A stretch of 64,000 nucleotides of DNA from Streptomyces sp. SAT1 (GTDB taxonomy: Bacteria > Actinomycetota > Actinomycetes > Streptomycetales > Streptomycetaceae), in the NCBI RefSeq assembly GCF_001654495.1, contig NZ_CP015849.1:5183501-5247500 (forward strand). The letters run 5' to 3'. The notes below the pieces were generated by a model that saw only the letters and a list, made by a program, of their open reading frames with translations, did not search any database and was not told the origin of the DNA. Positions 35,602 through 42,767 of the stretch are shown here, in pieces. Position 1 is the stretch's first letter; every line of letters starts with the position of its first letter. A program made the translations under genes and the position numbers.

Positions 35602-35674
35602 GCCCCCGTTGTGTAGCGGCCTAGCACGCCGCCCTCTCAAGGCGGTAGCGCCGGTTCGAATCCGGTCGGGGGTA
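35602..35674 (+). tRNA. tRNA-Glu (CUC)
   Basis: A 73-nt cloverleaf identical to 35392-35464. It is the last gene of the cluster, followed after 11 bp by a hairpin terminator. Confidence 0.97.
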
Positions 35675-35685
35675 CAAGATCGGCA

Positions 35686-35709
35686 AGGGCCCTCCCTCGG
35701 GAGGGCCCT
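35686..35709 (+). terminator. Terminator of the tRNA cluster
   Basis: AGGGCCCTCCC (35686-35696) and GGGAGGGCCCT (35699-35709) are complementary. With the innermost pair opened, a 10-bp stem and 4-nt loop result. It lies between the tRNAs and the convergent MerR gene. Confidence 0.8.
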
Positions 35710-35733
35710 GCGTCGTGTCCGCGCCGCCCCGGC

Positions 35734-36396
35734 TCACTTGCCGTCGAACCGGCGGCGCGACTCCTCGTTCTCCGCCAGCCGCCGCAGGCTCAGCACCACC
35801 GGCTCGTACAGCACGGTCAGCGCCACCGCGGCCTCCACCTGCTCGTCCGGCGTCCCGTACCGCTCCACCAGATCCAGGTCCGCCACGGCGATCCGATCCA
35901 TCGAGCGGGCGTAGGGCTCCAAGTCGTCGGTGTCGCAGGGGTAGCCGAGGCGGGAGAGCGTGGCGATGGCGGTGACCAGCATCGCGTACGCCGGGGCGGC
36001 CGGCGCCTCGGCGGGCGTCTGGCCGGACGCGTCGGCGTAGCCCCAGCCCATCCGCTCCATGAGCGCGCCGGCGGTCCGCCGGGCCGTCTCGGTGGCCGGG
36101 TCGTCCTCGTCGGGCGCCGGGCCGTGCGGCAGCGCCCACACGGCGGTGCCCAGGCGCTGGTTGCGGTCCAGGTCCTCGTCGGCCAGGACGGCGAGAACGT
36201 CGCGGGCCGACTTCACCGGGATCCGCCCCACCTGGATCAGGGCGCGGACCAGCCGCAGCTTGCGCAGGTGCTCCTCGTCGTACTCCGCCTCGGTGGCCGT
36301 GACCCGGCGGCCGGGCGGCAGCAGTCCTTCGCGCAGGTAGTACTTGATCGTCGCCCGGGAGACCCCGCTACGTGCGCTCAGCTCCGCCAGTCGCAT
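35734..36396 (-). CDS. MerR-family transcriptional regulator
   Basis: A 220-residue regulator. The MerR winged helix-turn-helix is at about 1-70 (MRLAELSARSGVSRATIKYYLREGLL, then DEEHLRKLRLVRALIQVG). A long C-terminal helical domain of about 145 residues lacks the metal-binding cysteines of MerR/CueR, so it probably senses an organic ligand. The ATG at 36396 begins the canonical N-terminus, with GGAAGG about 12 bp upstream. It is divergent from a DUF4188 gene, a frequent pairing, and two inverted repeats lie in the 108-bp gap. The gene is convergent with the tRNA cluster. Confidence 0.92.
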   Translation of the reverse strand: MRLAELSARSGVSRATIKYYLREGLLPPGRRVTATEAEYDEEHLRKLRLVRALIQVGRIPVKSARDVLAVLADEDLDRNQRLGTAVWALPHGPAPDEDDPATETARRTAGALMERMGWGYADASGQTPAEAPAAPAYAMLVTAIATLSRLGYPCDTDDLEPYARSMDRIAVADLDLVERYGTPDEQVEAAVALTVLYEPVVLSLRRLAENEESRRRFDGK

Positions 36397-36428
36397 GCGT
36401 GCCGTGACCTTCCCTGCTGGTGTTGCAT

Positions 36429-36470
36429 ATTGGAGAGTGCCACGATCCAATCATAGATAGCATTGCTATC
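36429..36470. promoter_or_regulatory. Two inverted repeats in the MerR/DUF4188 promoter region
   Basis: ATTGGA-N11-TCCAAT (36429-36451) and the tight palindrome GATAGC-ATT-GCTATC (36456-36470) lie side by side between the divergent starts. They are AT-rich relative to the flanks and are natural operator candidates for the MerR protein. Confidence 0.6.
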
Positions 36471-36504
36471 CAGTGGGTCGGTGGAAGGAAGTGGGGAACC
36501 GCTC

Positions 36505-36990
36505 ATGAGCGACAAGCCGATCGAAGGGCGCATGACCGCCGAGGGCGAGGACGAGGTGGTGGTCTTCCTCATCGGGATGAGGATCAACGACTTCTCCGCG
36601 GTGCGCAGTTGGTGGCCGGTGGCCCGTGCCATGCGGCCGATGCTCCAGGAGCTGCGGGAGGACCGGGCGGCCGGGCTCCTCGGCAGCAAGACCATGATGG
36701 GCGGGCCGCGCGAGATCTACCTCGTGCAGTACTGGGAGTCCAAGGAGAAGCTCCTCGCCTATGCCGCGGCGCCGGACCGCAACCACCACCCGGCCTGGGC
36801 CGCCTTCAACCGCCGGCTGCGCGAGGGGAACGGCAAGGTCGGCTTCTGGCACGAGACCTTCGTCGTCCCGGCGGGCGCCCACGAGGCGATCTACATCAAC
36901 ATGCCCGCGTACGGCCTGGGCCGGGCCACCGGGGTCATCCCGGTCGGCCGCCGGGGCGAGCGCGCGGGCGACCGCCTGCGGACCGTCTGA
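36505..36990 (+). CDS. DUF4188 family protein (monooxygenase-like)
   Basis: A 161-residue protein of the DUF4188 family, probably with a dimeric alpha/beta ferredoxin-like fold. Characteristic segments are VVVFLIGMRINDFSAVRSWWPV, QYWESKEKLLAYA, HHPAWAAFNRRLREG and VGFWHETF. Some relatives are annotated as phenylacetaldoxime dehydratase- or monooxygenase-like, but no activity is established. It is paired with a divergent MerR gene, which very likely controls it in response to an unknown compound. The ATG at 36505 follows a purine-rich GGAAGGAAGTGGGG stretch. Confidence 0.82.
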   Translation: MSDKPIEGRMTAEGEDEVVVFLIGMRINDFSAVRSWWPVARAMRPMLQELREDRAAGLLGSKTMMGGPREIYLVQYWESKEKLLAYAAAPDRNHHPAWAAFNRRLREGNGKVGFWHETFVVPAGAHEAIYINMPAYGLGRATGVIPVGRRGERAGDRLRTV

Positions 36991-37391
36991 GGCGTGCCCG
37001 GGGGCGCTCGCAGGACGCCGGAGGGTGCTCGCGCGGCGCTTGTGGGCGGTCGCGGGACGCTCGCGGGCGGGTCGCGGGACGTTCTTGGGCGGGTCGCGGG
37101 GTGCCGGAGCCGGGCCCGAGGGGGGCTGGTGCGGGAGGGGGCCGGTGAGGCTGCCGTGACCGGTGGGACGGGGGTGGCCGGGCAGGGGAGCCGGGCGCGG
37201 ACGGGGGGCGCCGGACGAGGACAGCGAGAGGGCCGGTCGGCGAAGGGCCGACCGGCCCGTGGGCTGGTGGGGCTGGTGGGGCGTCCGGGGCCGCGGGGGC
37301 GGGCCCGGGAGCGGGTCGTACGGGGTCCGGGGGAGGGCCTGCCGCGGCGTTGAGGCCGGCCCTGCCCGAGGGACCCGGAAAGCGGGAGGTG
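36991..37391. other. G-rich intergenic region between DUF4188 and ndgR
   Basis: About 400 bp between convergent genes with no credible reading frame. The part 37005-37110 consists of degenerate short repeats around GGGCGGTCGCGGGACG and GGGCGGGTCGCGGG, with strong G/C strand skew. It ends in a hairpin at 37230-37258. Confidence 0.5.
37230..37258. terminator. Hairpin between convergent DUF4188 and ndgR genes
   Basis: GGGCCGGTCGGC (37230-37241) pairs perfectly with GCCGACCGGCCC (37247-37258) around a 5-nt loop. It is usable from either side. Confidence 0.65.
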
Positions 37392-38108
37392 TCAGCCGGT
37401 GCGGCGCAGCGCCTCGGAGAGGCGGCCGGCGGCGTCGATGACGGCCTGGGCGTGCATCCGGCCCGGGTGGCGCGTCAGACGCTCGATGGGACCGGAGACG
37501 GAGACCGCGGCGACCACGCGGTTGGACGGGCCGCGCACCGGCGCGGAGACCGAGGCGACGCCCGGCTCGCGCTCGCCGATGGACTGGGCCCAGCCCCGGC
37601 GCCGTACACCCGAGAGGGCGGTCGCGGTGAAGCGGGCGCCCTGGAGCCCGCGGTGCAGCCGCTCCGGCTCCTCCCAGGCCATCAGGACCTGGGCCGACGA
37701 GCCCGCCTTCATGGTCAGCGTGGAACCGACCGGGACCGTGTCCCGCAGTCCGGACAGCCGCTCGGCGGCCGCCACGCAGATCCGCATGTCGCCCTGGCGG
37801 CGGTAGAGCTGCGCGCTCTCGCCCGTGACGTCGCGCAGATGCGTGAGGACCGGGCCCGCGGTGGCGAGGAGGCGGTCCTCGCCGGCCGCCGCCGCCAGCT
37901 CCGCGAGGCGGGGGCCGAGAATGAAACGGCCCTGCATGTCACGGGCCACCATGCGGTGGTGCTCCAGGGCCACGGCCAGCCGGTGGGCCGTGGGTCGTGC
38001 CAGTCCGGTCGCCGCGACCAGACCCGCGAGGGTGGCCGGACCGGACTCCAGGGCGCCAAGGACAAGGGCTGCCTTGTCCAGGACGCCGACGCCGCTACTG
38101 TTGTCCAT
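37392..38108 (-). CDS. ndgR: IclR-family regulator NdgR
   Basis: A 238-residue IclR-type regulator. The N-terminal winged HTH (about 8-65) has VLDKAALVLGALESGPATLAGLVAATGLARPTAHRLAVALE-like order, followed by the effector domain with GRFILGPRLAELAAAA, PVGSTLTMKAGSSAQVLMAW and ASVSAPVRGPSNRVVAAVSVSGP. Orthologues in this position (NdgR, also called AreB) bind the ndgR-leuC region and control leucine synthesis and amino-acid-dependent antibiotic production. GGGAG 9 bp before the ATG supports the start. It is divergent from leuCD with a 186-bp gap, so autoregulation and leuCD control are probable. Confidence 0.93.
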   Translation of the reverse strand: MDNSSGVGVLDKAALVLGALESGPATLAGLVAATGLARPTAHRLAVALEHHRMVARDMQGRFILGPRLAELAAAAGEDRLLATAGPVLTHLRDVTGESAQLYRRQGDMRICVAAAERLSGLRDTVPVGSTLTMKAGSSAQVLMAWEEPERLHRGLQGARFTATALSGVRRRGWAQSIGEREPGVASVSAPVRGPSNRVVAAVSVSGPIERLTRHPGRMHAQAVIDAAGRLSEALRRTG

Positions 38109-38148
38109 GAAACGATACTCCCGTCTCACTCTGTGAAACGCAAGTTCA
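38107..38148. promoter_or_regulatory. Candidate NdgR binding region
   Basis: TGAAACG occurs at 38107-38113, over the ndgR start codon, and at 38134-38140. The second copy belongs to the imperfect dyad TGAAACGCAAGTTCA (38134-38148). The location between ndgR and leuC suits dual control. The assignment is inference. Confidence 0.35.
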
Positions 38149-38294
38149 ATTTTCCGTGGAACACGCCACCCTGGAAGACACAGCGGCCCGTGGACCGGCG
38201 GGCCCGGCGGCGGCTGCCCTGAGGGGGAAAGCGGGGGCCGCCACCTCGGATCTCTAGTTGGGCCGGCGCCGTGCGCCAGGCCGAAGGGAAAGCG

Positions 38295-39725
38295 ATGGGT
38301 AGGACACTGGCGGAGAAGGTCTGGGACGACCACGTCGTCCGGCGCGCCGAGGGCGAGCCCGACCTCCTCTTCATCGATCTGCACCTGCTGCACGAGGTGA
38401 CCAGCCCGCAGGCCTTCGACGGCCTCCGCAAGAGCGGCCGCGGGGTGCGCCGGCTCGACCTGACCATCGCCACCGAGGACCACAACACCCCGACCCTCGA
38501 CATCGACAAGCCCATCGCGGACCCGGTCTCCCGCGCCCAGCTGGAGACCCTGCGCAAGAACTGCGCCGACTTCGGCGTCCGCCTGCACCCGCTGGGCGAC
38601 GTCGAGCAGGGCGTCGTGCACGTGGTCGGCCCCCAGCTCGGCCTGACCCAGCCCGGCACCACCGTGGTCTGCGGCGACTCGCACACCTCCACGCACGGCG
38701 CCTTCGGCGCCCTCGCGTTCGGCATCGGCACCTCCCAGGTGGAGCACGTGCTGGCCACCCAGACGCTGCCGCTGGCCCGCCCCAGAACCATGGCGATCAC
38801 CGTCGAGGGCGAACTGCCCGAGGGCGTCACCGCCAAGGACCTGATCCTGGCGATCATCGCCCGCATCGGCACCGGCGGCGGCCAGGGCTACATCCTGGAG
38901 TACCGCGGCTCCGCCATCGAGAAGCTCTCGATGGAGGCCCGCATGACCATCTGCAACATGTCGATCGAGGCCGGCGCCCGCGCGGGCATGATCGCCCCCG
39001 ACGAGACCACCTTCGCCTACCTGGAGGGCCGCCCGCACGCCCCCGAGGGCGCGGACTGGGACGCGGCGGTCGCCTACTGGAAGACGCTGCGCACGGACGA
39101 CGACGCCGAGTTCGACGCCGAGGTCGTCATCGACGCCGCCGAGCTGTCGCCGTTCGTCACCTGGGGCACCAACCCGGGCCAGGGCGCCCCGCTTTCGGCG
39201 GCCGTCCCCGACCCGGCCTCGTACGAAGACGCCTCGGAGCGCCTGGCCGCCGAAAAGGCCCTGGAGTACATGGGGTTGGACGCCGGGCAGCCGCTGCGCT
39301 CCATCGCCGTGGACACCGTCTTCGTAGGTTCCTGCACCAACGGCCGCATCGAGGACCTGCGCGCCGCCGCCGGCATCGTCCGGGGCCGCAAAGTCGCCGA
39401 GGGCGTACGGATGCTGGTCGTGCCGGGCTCGGCCCGGGTGGGCCTCCAGGCCGTCTCCGAGGGTCTGGACGTGGTCTTCAAGGAGGCCGGCGCCGAATGG
39501 CGGCACGCGGGCTGCTCCATGTGCCTGGGCATGAACCCGGACCAGCTGGCCCCCGGCGAGCGCTCCGCCTCCACCTCCAACCGCAACTTCGAGGGCAGGC
39601 AGGGCAAGGGCGGCCGCACCCATCTGGTGTCGCCGCAGGTCGCCGCCGCCACCGCGGTCCTGGGCCACCTGGCCTCCCCGGCCGACCTGTCCGACGCCGA
39701 CGTCCGCACGCCCGCTGGAGTCTGA
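38295..39725 (+). CDS. leuC: 3-isopropylmalate dehydratase large subunit
   Basis: A 476-residue aconitase-family subunit that isomerises 2- to 3-isopropylmalate in leucine synthesis, together with LeuD. The [4Fe-4S] cluster cysteines are seen in VFVGSCTNGR and AGCSMCLGMNPD. The substrate region VVCGDSHTSTHGAFG and the ending TSNRNFEGRQGKGGRTHLVSP are diagnostic. The ATG at 38295 has GAAGGGAAAGCG before it. leuD begins 6 bp downstream. The operon is divergent from ndgR. Confidence 0.98.
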   Translation: MGRTLAEKVWDDHVVRRAEGEPDLLFIDLHLLHEVTSPQAFDGLRKSGRGVRRLDLTIATEDHNTPTLDIDKPIADPVSRAQLETLRKNCADFGVRLHPLGDVEQGVVHVVGPQLGLTQPGTTVVCGDSHTSTHGAFGALAFGIGTSQVEHVLATQTLPLARPRTMAITVEGELPEGVTAKDLILAIIARIGTGGGQGYILEYRGSAIEKLSMEARMTICNMSIEAGARAGMIAPDETTFAYLEGRPHAPEGADWDAAVAYWKTLRTDDDAEFDAEVVIDAAELSPFVTWGTNPGQGAPLSAAVPDPASYEDASERLAAEKALEYMGLDAGQPLRSIAVDTVFVGSCTNGRIEDLRAAAGIVRGRKVAEGVRMLVVPGSARVGLQAVSEGLDVVFKEAGAEWRHAGCSMCLGMNPDQLAPGERSASTSNRNFEGRQGKGGRTHLVSPQVAAATAVLGHLASPADLSDADVRTPAGV

Positions 39726-39731
39726 TCAGCC

Positions 39732-40325
39732 ATGGAAGCATTCACCACGCACACCGGCCGGGCCGTCCCGCTGCGCCGCGGCAACGTCGACACCGACCAG
39801 ATCATCCCCGCCCACTGGCTCAAGAAGGTGACCCGGGACGGCTTCGAGGACGGGCTCTTCGAGGCCTGGCGCAAGGACCCCGAGTTCGTGCTCAACCGCC
39901 CCGAGCGGCAGGGCGCCACGGTCCTGGTCGCCGGCCCGGACTTCGGCACCGGCTCCTCCCGCGAGCACGCCGTCTGGGCGCTCCAGAACTACGGCTTCAA
40001 GACCGTGATCTCCTCCCGTTTCGCCGACATCTTCCGGGGCAACTCGCTGAAGAACGGGCTGCTCACCGTGGTCCTGGAGCAGCAGACCGTGGACGCGCTG
40101 TGGGAGCTCACGGAGCAGGACCCCACCGCCGAGATCACCGTCGACCTCCAGGCCCGCGAGGTGCGCGCCGAGGGGATCACCGCCCCCTTCGAGCTGGACG
40201 AGAACTCCCGCTGGCGGCTGCTGAACGGCCTGGACGACATCTCGATCACCCTCCAGAACGAGGACGACATCGCCGCGTACGAGGCGAAGCGTCCGTCGTT
40301 CAAGCCGCGGACCCTCCAGGTGTGA
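39732..40325 (+). CDS. leuD: 3-isopropylmalate dehydratase small subunit
   Basis: A 197-residue swivel-domain subunit of isopropylmalate isomerase. Typical motifs are RGNVDTDQIIPAHWLKKV near the N-terminus and VLVAGPDFGTGSSREHAVWAL, the loop that contacts substrate across the LeuC interface. Its ribosome-binding site (GGAG) lies within the last codons of leuC, so translation is coupled. A 16-bp hairpin follows 35 bp after the stop. Confidence 0.98.
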   Translation: MEAFTTHTGRAVPLRRGNVDTDQIIPAHWLKKVTRDGFEDGLFEAWRKDPEFVLNRPERQGATVLVAGPDFGTGSSREHAVWALQNYGFKTVISSRFADIFRGNSLKNGLLTVVLEQQTVDALWELTEQDPTAEITVDLQAREVRAEGITAPFELDENSRWRLLNGLDDISITLQNEDDIAAYEAKRPSFKPRTLQV

Positions 40326-40360
40326 CCTGACAAGTCGAGTTTCGGCCACCACGAAACGCC

Positions 40361-40395
40361 GCTGTACCCCCGATCGCCACGATCGGGGGTACAGC
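40361..40395 (+). terminator. Terminator of leuCD
   Basis: A perfect 16-bp stem (40361-40376 with 40380-40395, GCTGTACCCCCGATCG arm) has a CCA loop followed by TGTTT. Confidence 0.88.
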
Positions 40396-40579
40396 TGTTT
40401 CCGGATCCTTCCCGCCCGGCGCGCCGCCGTGCGTGAGGCCAACTTCCCAGGTTAGGACGGTTGTTGCCGGGGTACTCGCCAGTCACAAAGCCGACCGGCC
40501 GGCACGCCAGAAGGCCCTCCGGAGGCGGCAGTTGCCCCCTGCGCAGGCGACAACTCGCCCCAGATGGCACAATCTGTGC

Positions 40580-40810
40580 ATGGACAACGACGGCCAACTC
40601 GAGCTCTATACGGCGGTCGCGGTCCAACTCAAGGAAGCGCACGCAAGAGTGCGCGCACTGCAAGTCCCGGAGGGCGTACGGATGGCGCTGACCCGGAAGC
40701 TGCTGGTCATTACGGCCGCGGCCAAGCACGATCTCGCCGGTGCGGCAAGGCGTCTGGAGCGGTTCACCGCCGATCTCGACGCGGGCCGAATCCCCGGCGG
40801 GGAAGGCTGA
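40580..40810 (+). CDS. Small conserved hypothetical protein upstream of hupS
   Basis: A 76-residue, mostly helical, soluble protein (TAVAVQLKEAHARVRALQVPEG, ALTRKLLVITAAAKHDLAGAARRLERF). It has no catalytic motif, signal or membrane segment and looks like a short two-helix protein. A similar gene sits before hupS in other Streptomyces as I recall. No strong ribosome-binding site is seen before the ATG at 40580. The 250 bp upstream contain the leuCD terminator and small palindromes such as CCTCCGGAGG. Function unknown. Confidence 0.75.
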   Translation: MDNDGQLELYTAVAVQLKEAHARVRALQVPEGVRMALTRKLLVITAAAKHDLAGAARRLERFTADLDAGRIPGGEG

Positions 40811-40866
40811 ACAGCCCGAGACCGCCGAGTCCGTTGCGGCACAAGGGTGATTAGCCCGTTTCGTGT

Positions 40867-40895
40867 TTGATTTGCGGTATATATCTGCCTAACGT
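40867..40895 (+). promoter_or_regulatory. Probable hupS promoter
   Basis: TTGATT (-35) and TAACGT (-10, TAnnnT type) are 17 bp apart in an AT-rich patch 52-80 bp upstream of the hupS GTG. A housekeeping sigma factor promoter is plausible. Confidence 0.4.
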
Positions 40896-40946
40896 GCGAA
40901 AAAGCTTGAACACTTTCGTTCCGGCCAGGTCTCCGAAGGGGAAGAC

Positions 40947-41579
40947 GTGAACAAGGCGCAGCTCGTAGAAGCGATTGCCGACAAGATGGGCGGCCGGCAG
41001 CAGGCCGCCGACGCCGTCGACGCGGTACTGGACGCCATCGTCCGCGCGGTCGTCGCGGGAGACCGGGTCTCGGTCACCGGCTTCGGGTCCTTCGAGAAGG
41101 TGGACCGCCCGGCCCGCTACGCCCGCAACCCGCAGACGGGTGAGCGGGTGCGGGTCAAGAAGACCTCCGTGCCCCGCTTCCGGGCCGGTCAGGGCTTCAA
41201 GGACCTGGTGAGCGGCTCCAAGAAGCTGCCGAAGAACGACATCGCGGTGAAGAAGGCCCCCAAGGGCAGCCTGTCCGGCCCGCCCGCCACCATCGCCAAG
41301 GCGGTCGGCAAGAAGGCCGCGGCGAAGAAGACCACCACGGCGGCGAAGAAGGCCGCCGCGAAGAAGGCCACGACGGCGAAGACGACCACGGCCAAGAAGA
41401 CGACGACCGCCGCGACGAAGAAGACCACGGCGGCCGCCAAGAAGGCCACGGCCGCGAGCACCGCCAAGAAGACCGCCGCCAAGAAGGCCCCGGCGAAGAA
41501 GGCGACCGCGAAGAAGGCCCCGGCCAAGAAGTCGACCGCCCGCAAGACCGCCGCGAAGAAGACCGCCCGCAGCAAGTAG
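40947..41579 (+). CDS. hupS: HU-family nucleoid protein with lysine-rich tail (HupS)
   Basis: A 210-residue two-part protein. The N-terminal HU fold (about 1-92) has NKAQLVEAIADKMG, VSVTGFGSFEKVDRPARYARNPQTGE and a VPRFRAGQGFKDLV ending. The tail (about 100-210) is a histone-H1-like run of KKA, KKT and KKATA repeats. HupS of Streptomyces is the sporulation-linked HU that helps nucleoid compaction in spores; the tail probably neutralises and bridges DNA. GAAGGGGAA precedes the GTG. A hairpin 58 bp downstream ends the unit. Confidence 0.96.
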   Translation: MNKAQLVEAIADKMGGRQQAADAVDAVLDAIVRAVVAGDRVSVTGFGSFEKVDRPARYARNPQTGERVRVKKTSVPRFRAGQGFKDLVSGSKKLPKNDIAVKKAPKGSLSGPPATIAKAVGKKAAAKKTTTAAKKAAAKKATTAKTTTAKKTTTAATKKTTAAAKKATAASTAKKTAAKKAPAKKATAKKAPAKKSTARKTAAKKTARSK

Positions 41580-41637
41580 GCGCCGCAGGCATCACAGGTA
41601 CCGCAGGCATCACGGGCACCACGGGTATTCACGCGCC

Positions 41638-41665
41638 GGGCCGGGCTCCCACGGGAGCCCGGCCC
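41638..41665 (+). terminator. Terminator after hupS
   Basis: GGGCCGGGCTCC (41638-41649) pairs with GGAGCCCGGCCC (41654-41665) around a CACG loop. It lies between convergent hupS and the 67-residue gene. Confidence 0.82.
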
Positions 41666-41719
41666 GCGGCGTGCCGTCCGCCGTACGGCGAGGTCAGGAC
41701 GTCCGCGCGTGCGGCGAGG

Positions 41720-41923
41720 TCAGAACGTCTGAAGCGTCACGAGGGTGATCCGGCGCGCGTCGCCCTCGCCCTCGGTCTCGATCCGCACCCGCTGCCCCGG
41801 GCGCAGCAGCCGCAGCCCGCCCGCGTCGAAGGCCGGGGCGCCGAACGGCACCGGTGTGCCGTCGTCCAGGAGCACCTGCCCGCTGCGGCTCGCGGCGTCG
41901 TACGTGTATGCGGTGGCCTGCAT
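41720..41923 (-). CDS. Small cold-shock-like domain protein
   Basis: A 67-residue beta-rich protein (ATAYTYDAASRSGQVLLDDGTPVPFG, then LLRPGQRVRIETEG, ITLVTLQTF). Pattern and length resemble a divergent cold-shock/OB-fold protein, but the RNP1 and RNP2 aromatic motifs of true CspA proteins are missing, so nucleic-acid binding is uncertain. It is conserved beside cofC in related genomes as far as I recall. It lies 43 bp downstream of cofC on the same strand. Confidence 0.7.
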   Translation of the reverse strand: MQATAYTYDAASRSGQVLLDDGTPVPFGAPAFDAGGLRLLRPGQRVRIETEGEGDARRITLVTLQTF

Positions 41924-41966
41924 GGGGAGCAGCCTACTGCCCGGTCCCGGCGCCCGCCCGGCGGTC

Positions 41967-42602
41967 TCACGGCCCGGGGATCAGCAGCCGTGCCGCCGCA
42001 CGGGCCGTCCGGGGGCCCACGCCGAGGGCCAGGGCCGCGCGCAGGTCGTCGCCGGTGTCCACGTCCTGGCGTACGGAATCCACCGCGTCCGTCCCGAGTT
42101 CCACCGCACCGGATTCCCGGTGGCGCAGCCGCGAACCGGTGCCGAAAGCCGGACGCAATTCCCGGTCGGCCCCGACGGCGAGCAGTGTGGTGCCGATACC
42201 GGCCGCGTCCGCGAGGAATGCGCGCGGGAATCGGGCCGCGGCGCTCAGCACCCGGGCGAGTTCCGCCGGCCGCAGCGCCGGGAGATCCGCGTTCAGGGCG
42301 GCCACCGGCCCGCCGCCCGCCGCTCGTACGGCCGCCGCACCGTGCGCCAGCGCGGCGTTCAGACCGGCCCGCGGGGTGTCGGGGACGATCCGCGCACCCA
42401 GCGCGGCCAGCTCCCGCGCGGCCAGCGCGTCGTCCGTGACGACCGCCACACCCGCGACCTCGGCGCAGGCCAGCGCCGCCGCCACGGTGTCCTGGGCGAA
42501 GGCGAGGGCCAGCTGCGGGCGCACCCCGTCGTGAGCGGTGTCCGAGAGCCTGCTCTTGGCCCGCGCCAGGGGTTTCAGGGGGATCACCAGGGTCCACTGC
42601 AC
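41967..42602 (-). CDS. cofC: 2-phospho-L-lactate / phosphoenolpyruvate guanylyltransferase
   Basis: A 211-residue CofC/FbiD protein of the NTP-transferase fold, which activates phosphoenolpyruvate or 2-phospholactate with GTP in coenzyme F420 synthesis. Seen are the N-terminal WTLVIPLKPLARAKSRLSD (signature with the nucleotide-binding K-x3-AKSRL), VVTDD, PRAGLNAAL, ALNADLPALRPAEL and GTGSRLRHRESGA. The GTG at 42602 directly precedes the conserved QWTLVIP. It is divergent from plsC (165 bp). Other F420 genes are not in the window. Confidence 0.9.
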   Translation of the reverse strand: MQWTLVIPLKPLARAKSRLSDTAHDGVRPQLALAFAQDTVAAALACAEVAGVAVVTDDALAARELAALGARIVPDTPRAGLNAALAHGAAAVRAAGGGPVAALNADLPALRPAELARVLSAAARFPRAFLADAAGIGTTLLAVGADRELRPAFGTGSRLRHRESGAVELGTDAVDSVRQDVDTGDDLRAALALGVGPRTARAAARLLIPGP

Positions 42603-42767
42603 GGGCGTTCGTCCCTCTCTTCGTCGCGGACATTCTCTCCGGCCCCTCGGGTGCCGCGCAGGCCGGGGCGTACGGTGTCCCTCGACAGACCGGCGGCCTG
42701 GGGCGACACTTGTGCGGCCCCCCGGCCCACATGTCAGCCCAAGAGGGACCAAGAGGAAGGTGTTCGT

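Noticed and set aside
35143..35674. Regularly spaced near-identical repeats resembling a CRISPR array
   Set aside because: The repeats fold as complete tRNA-Gln and tRNA-Glu cloverleaves with intact anticodons; there are no cas genes.
35143..35674. tRNA cluster as integration site of a mobile element
   Set aside because: No integrase, excisionase or duplicated tRNA 3-prime fragment is seen within the window; repeated tRNA genes are full length and functional.
41189..41632. Two minus-strand hydrophobic Ala/Val/Phe or Pro/Ser frames opposite hupS
   Set aside because: They arise from reverse reading of AAG-rich lysine codons in the HupS tail; no start context or homology.
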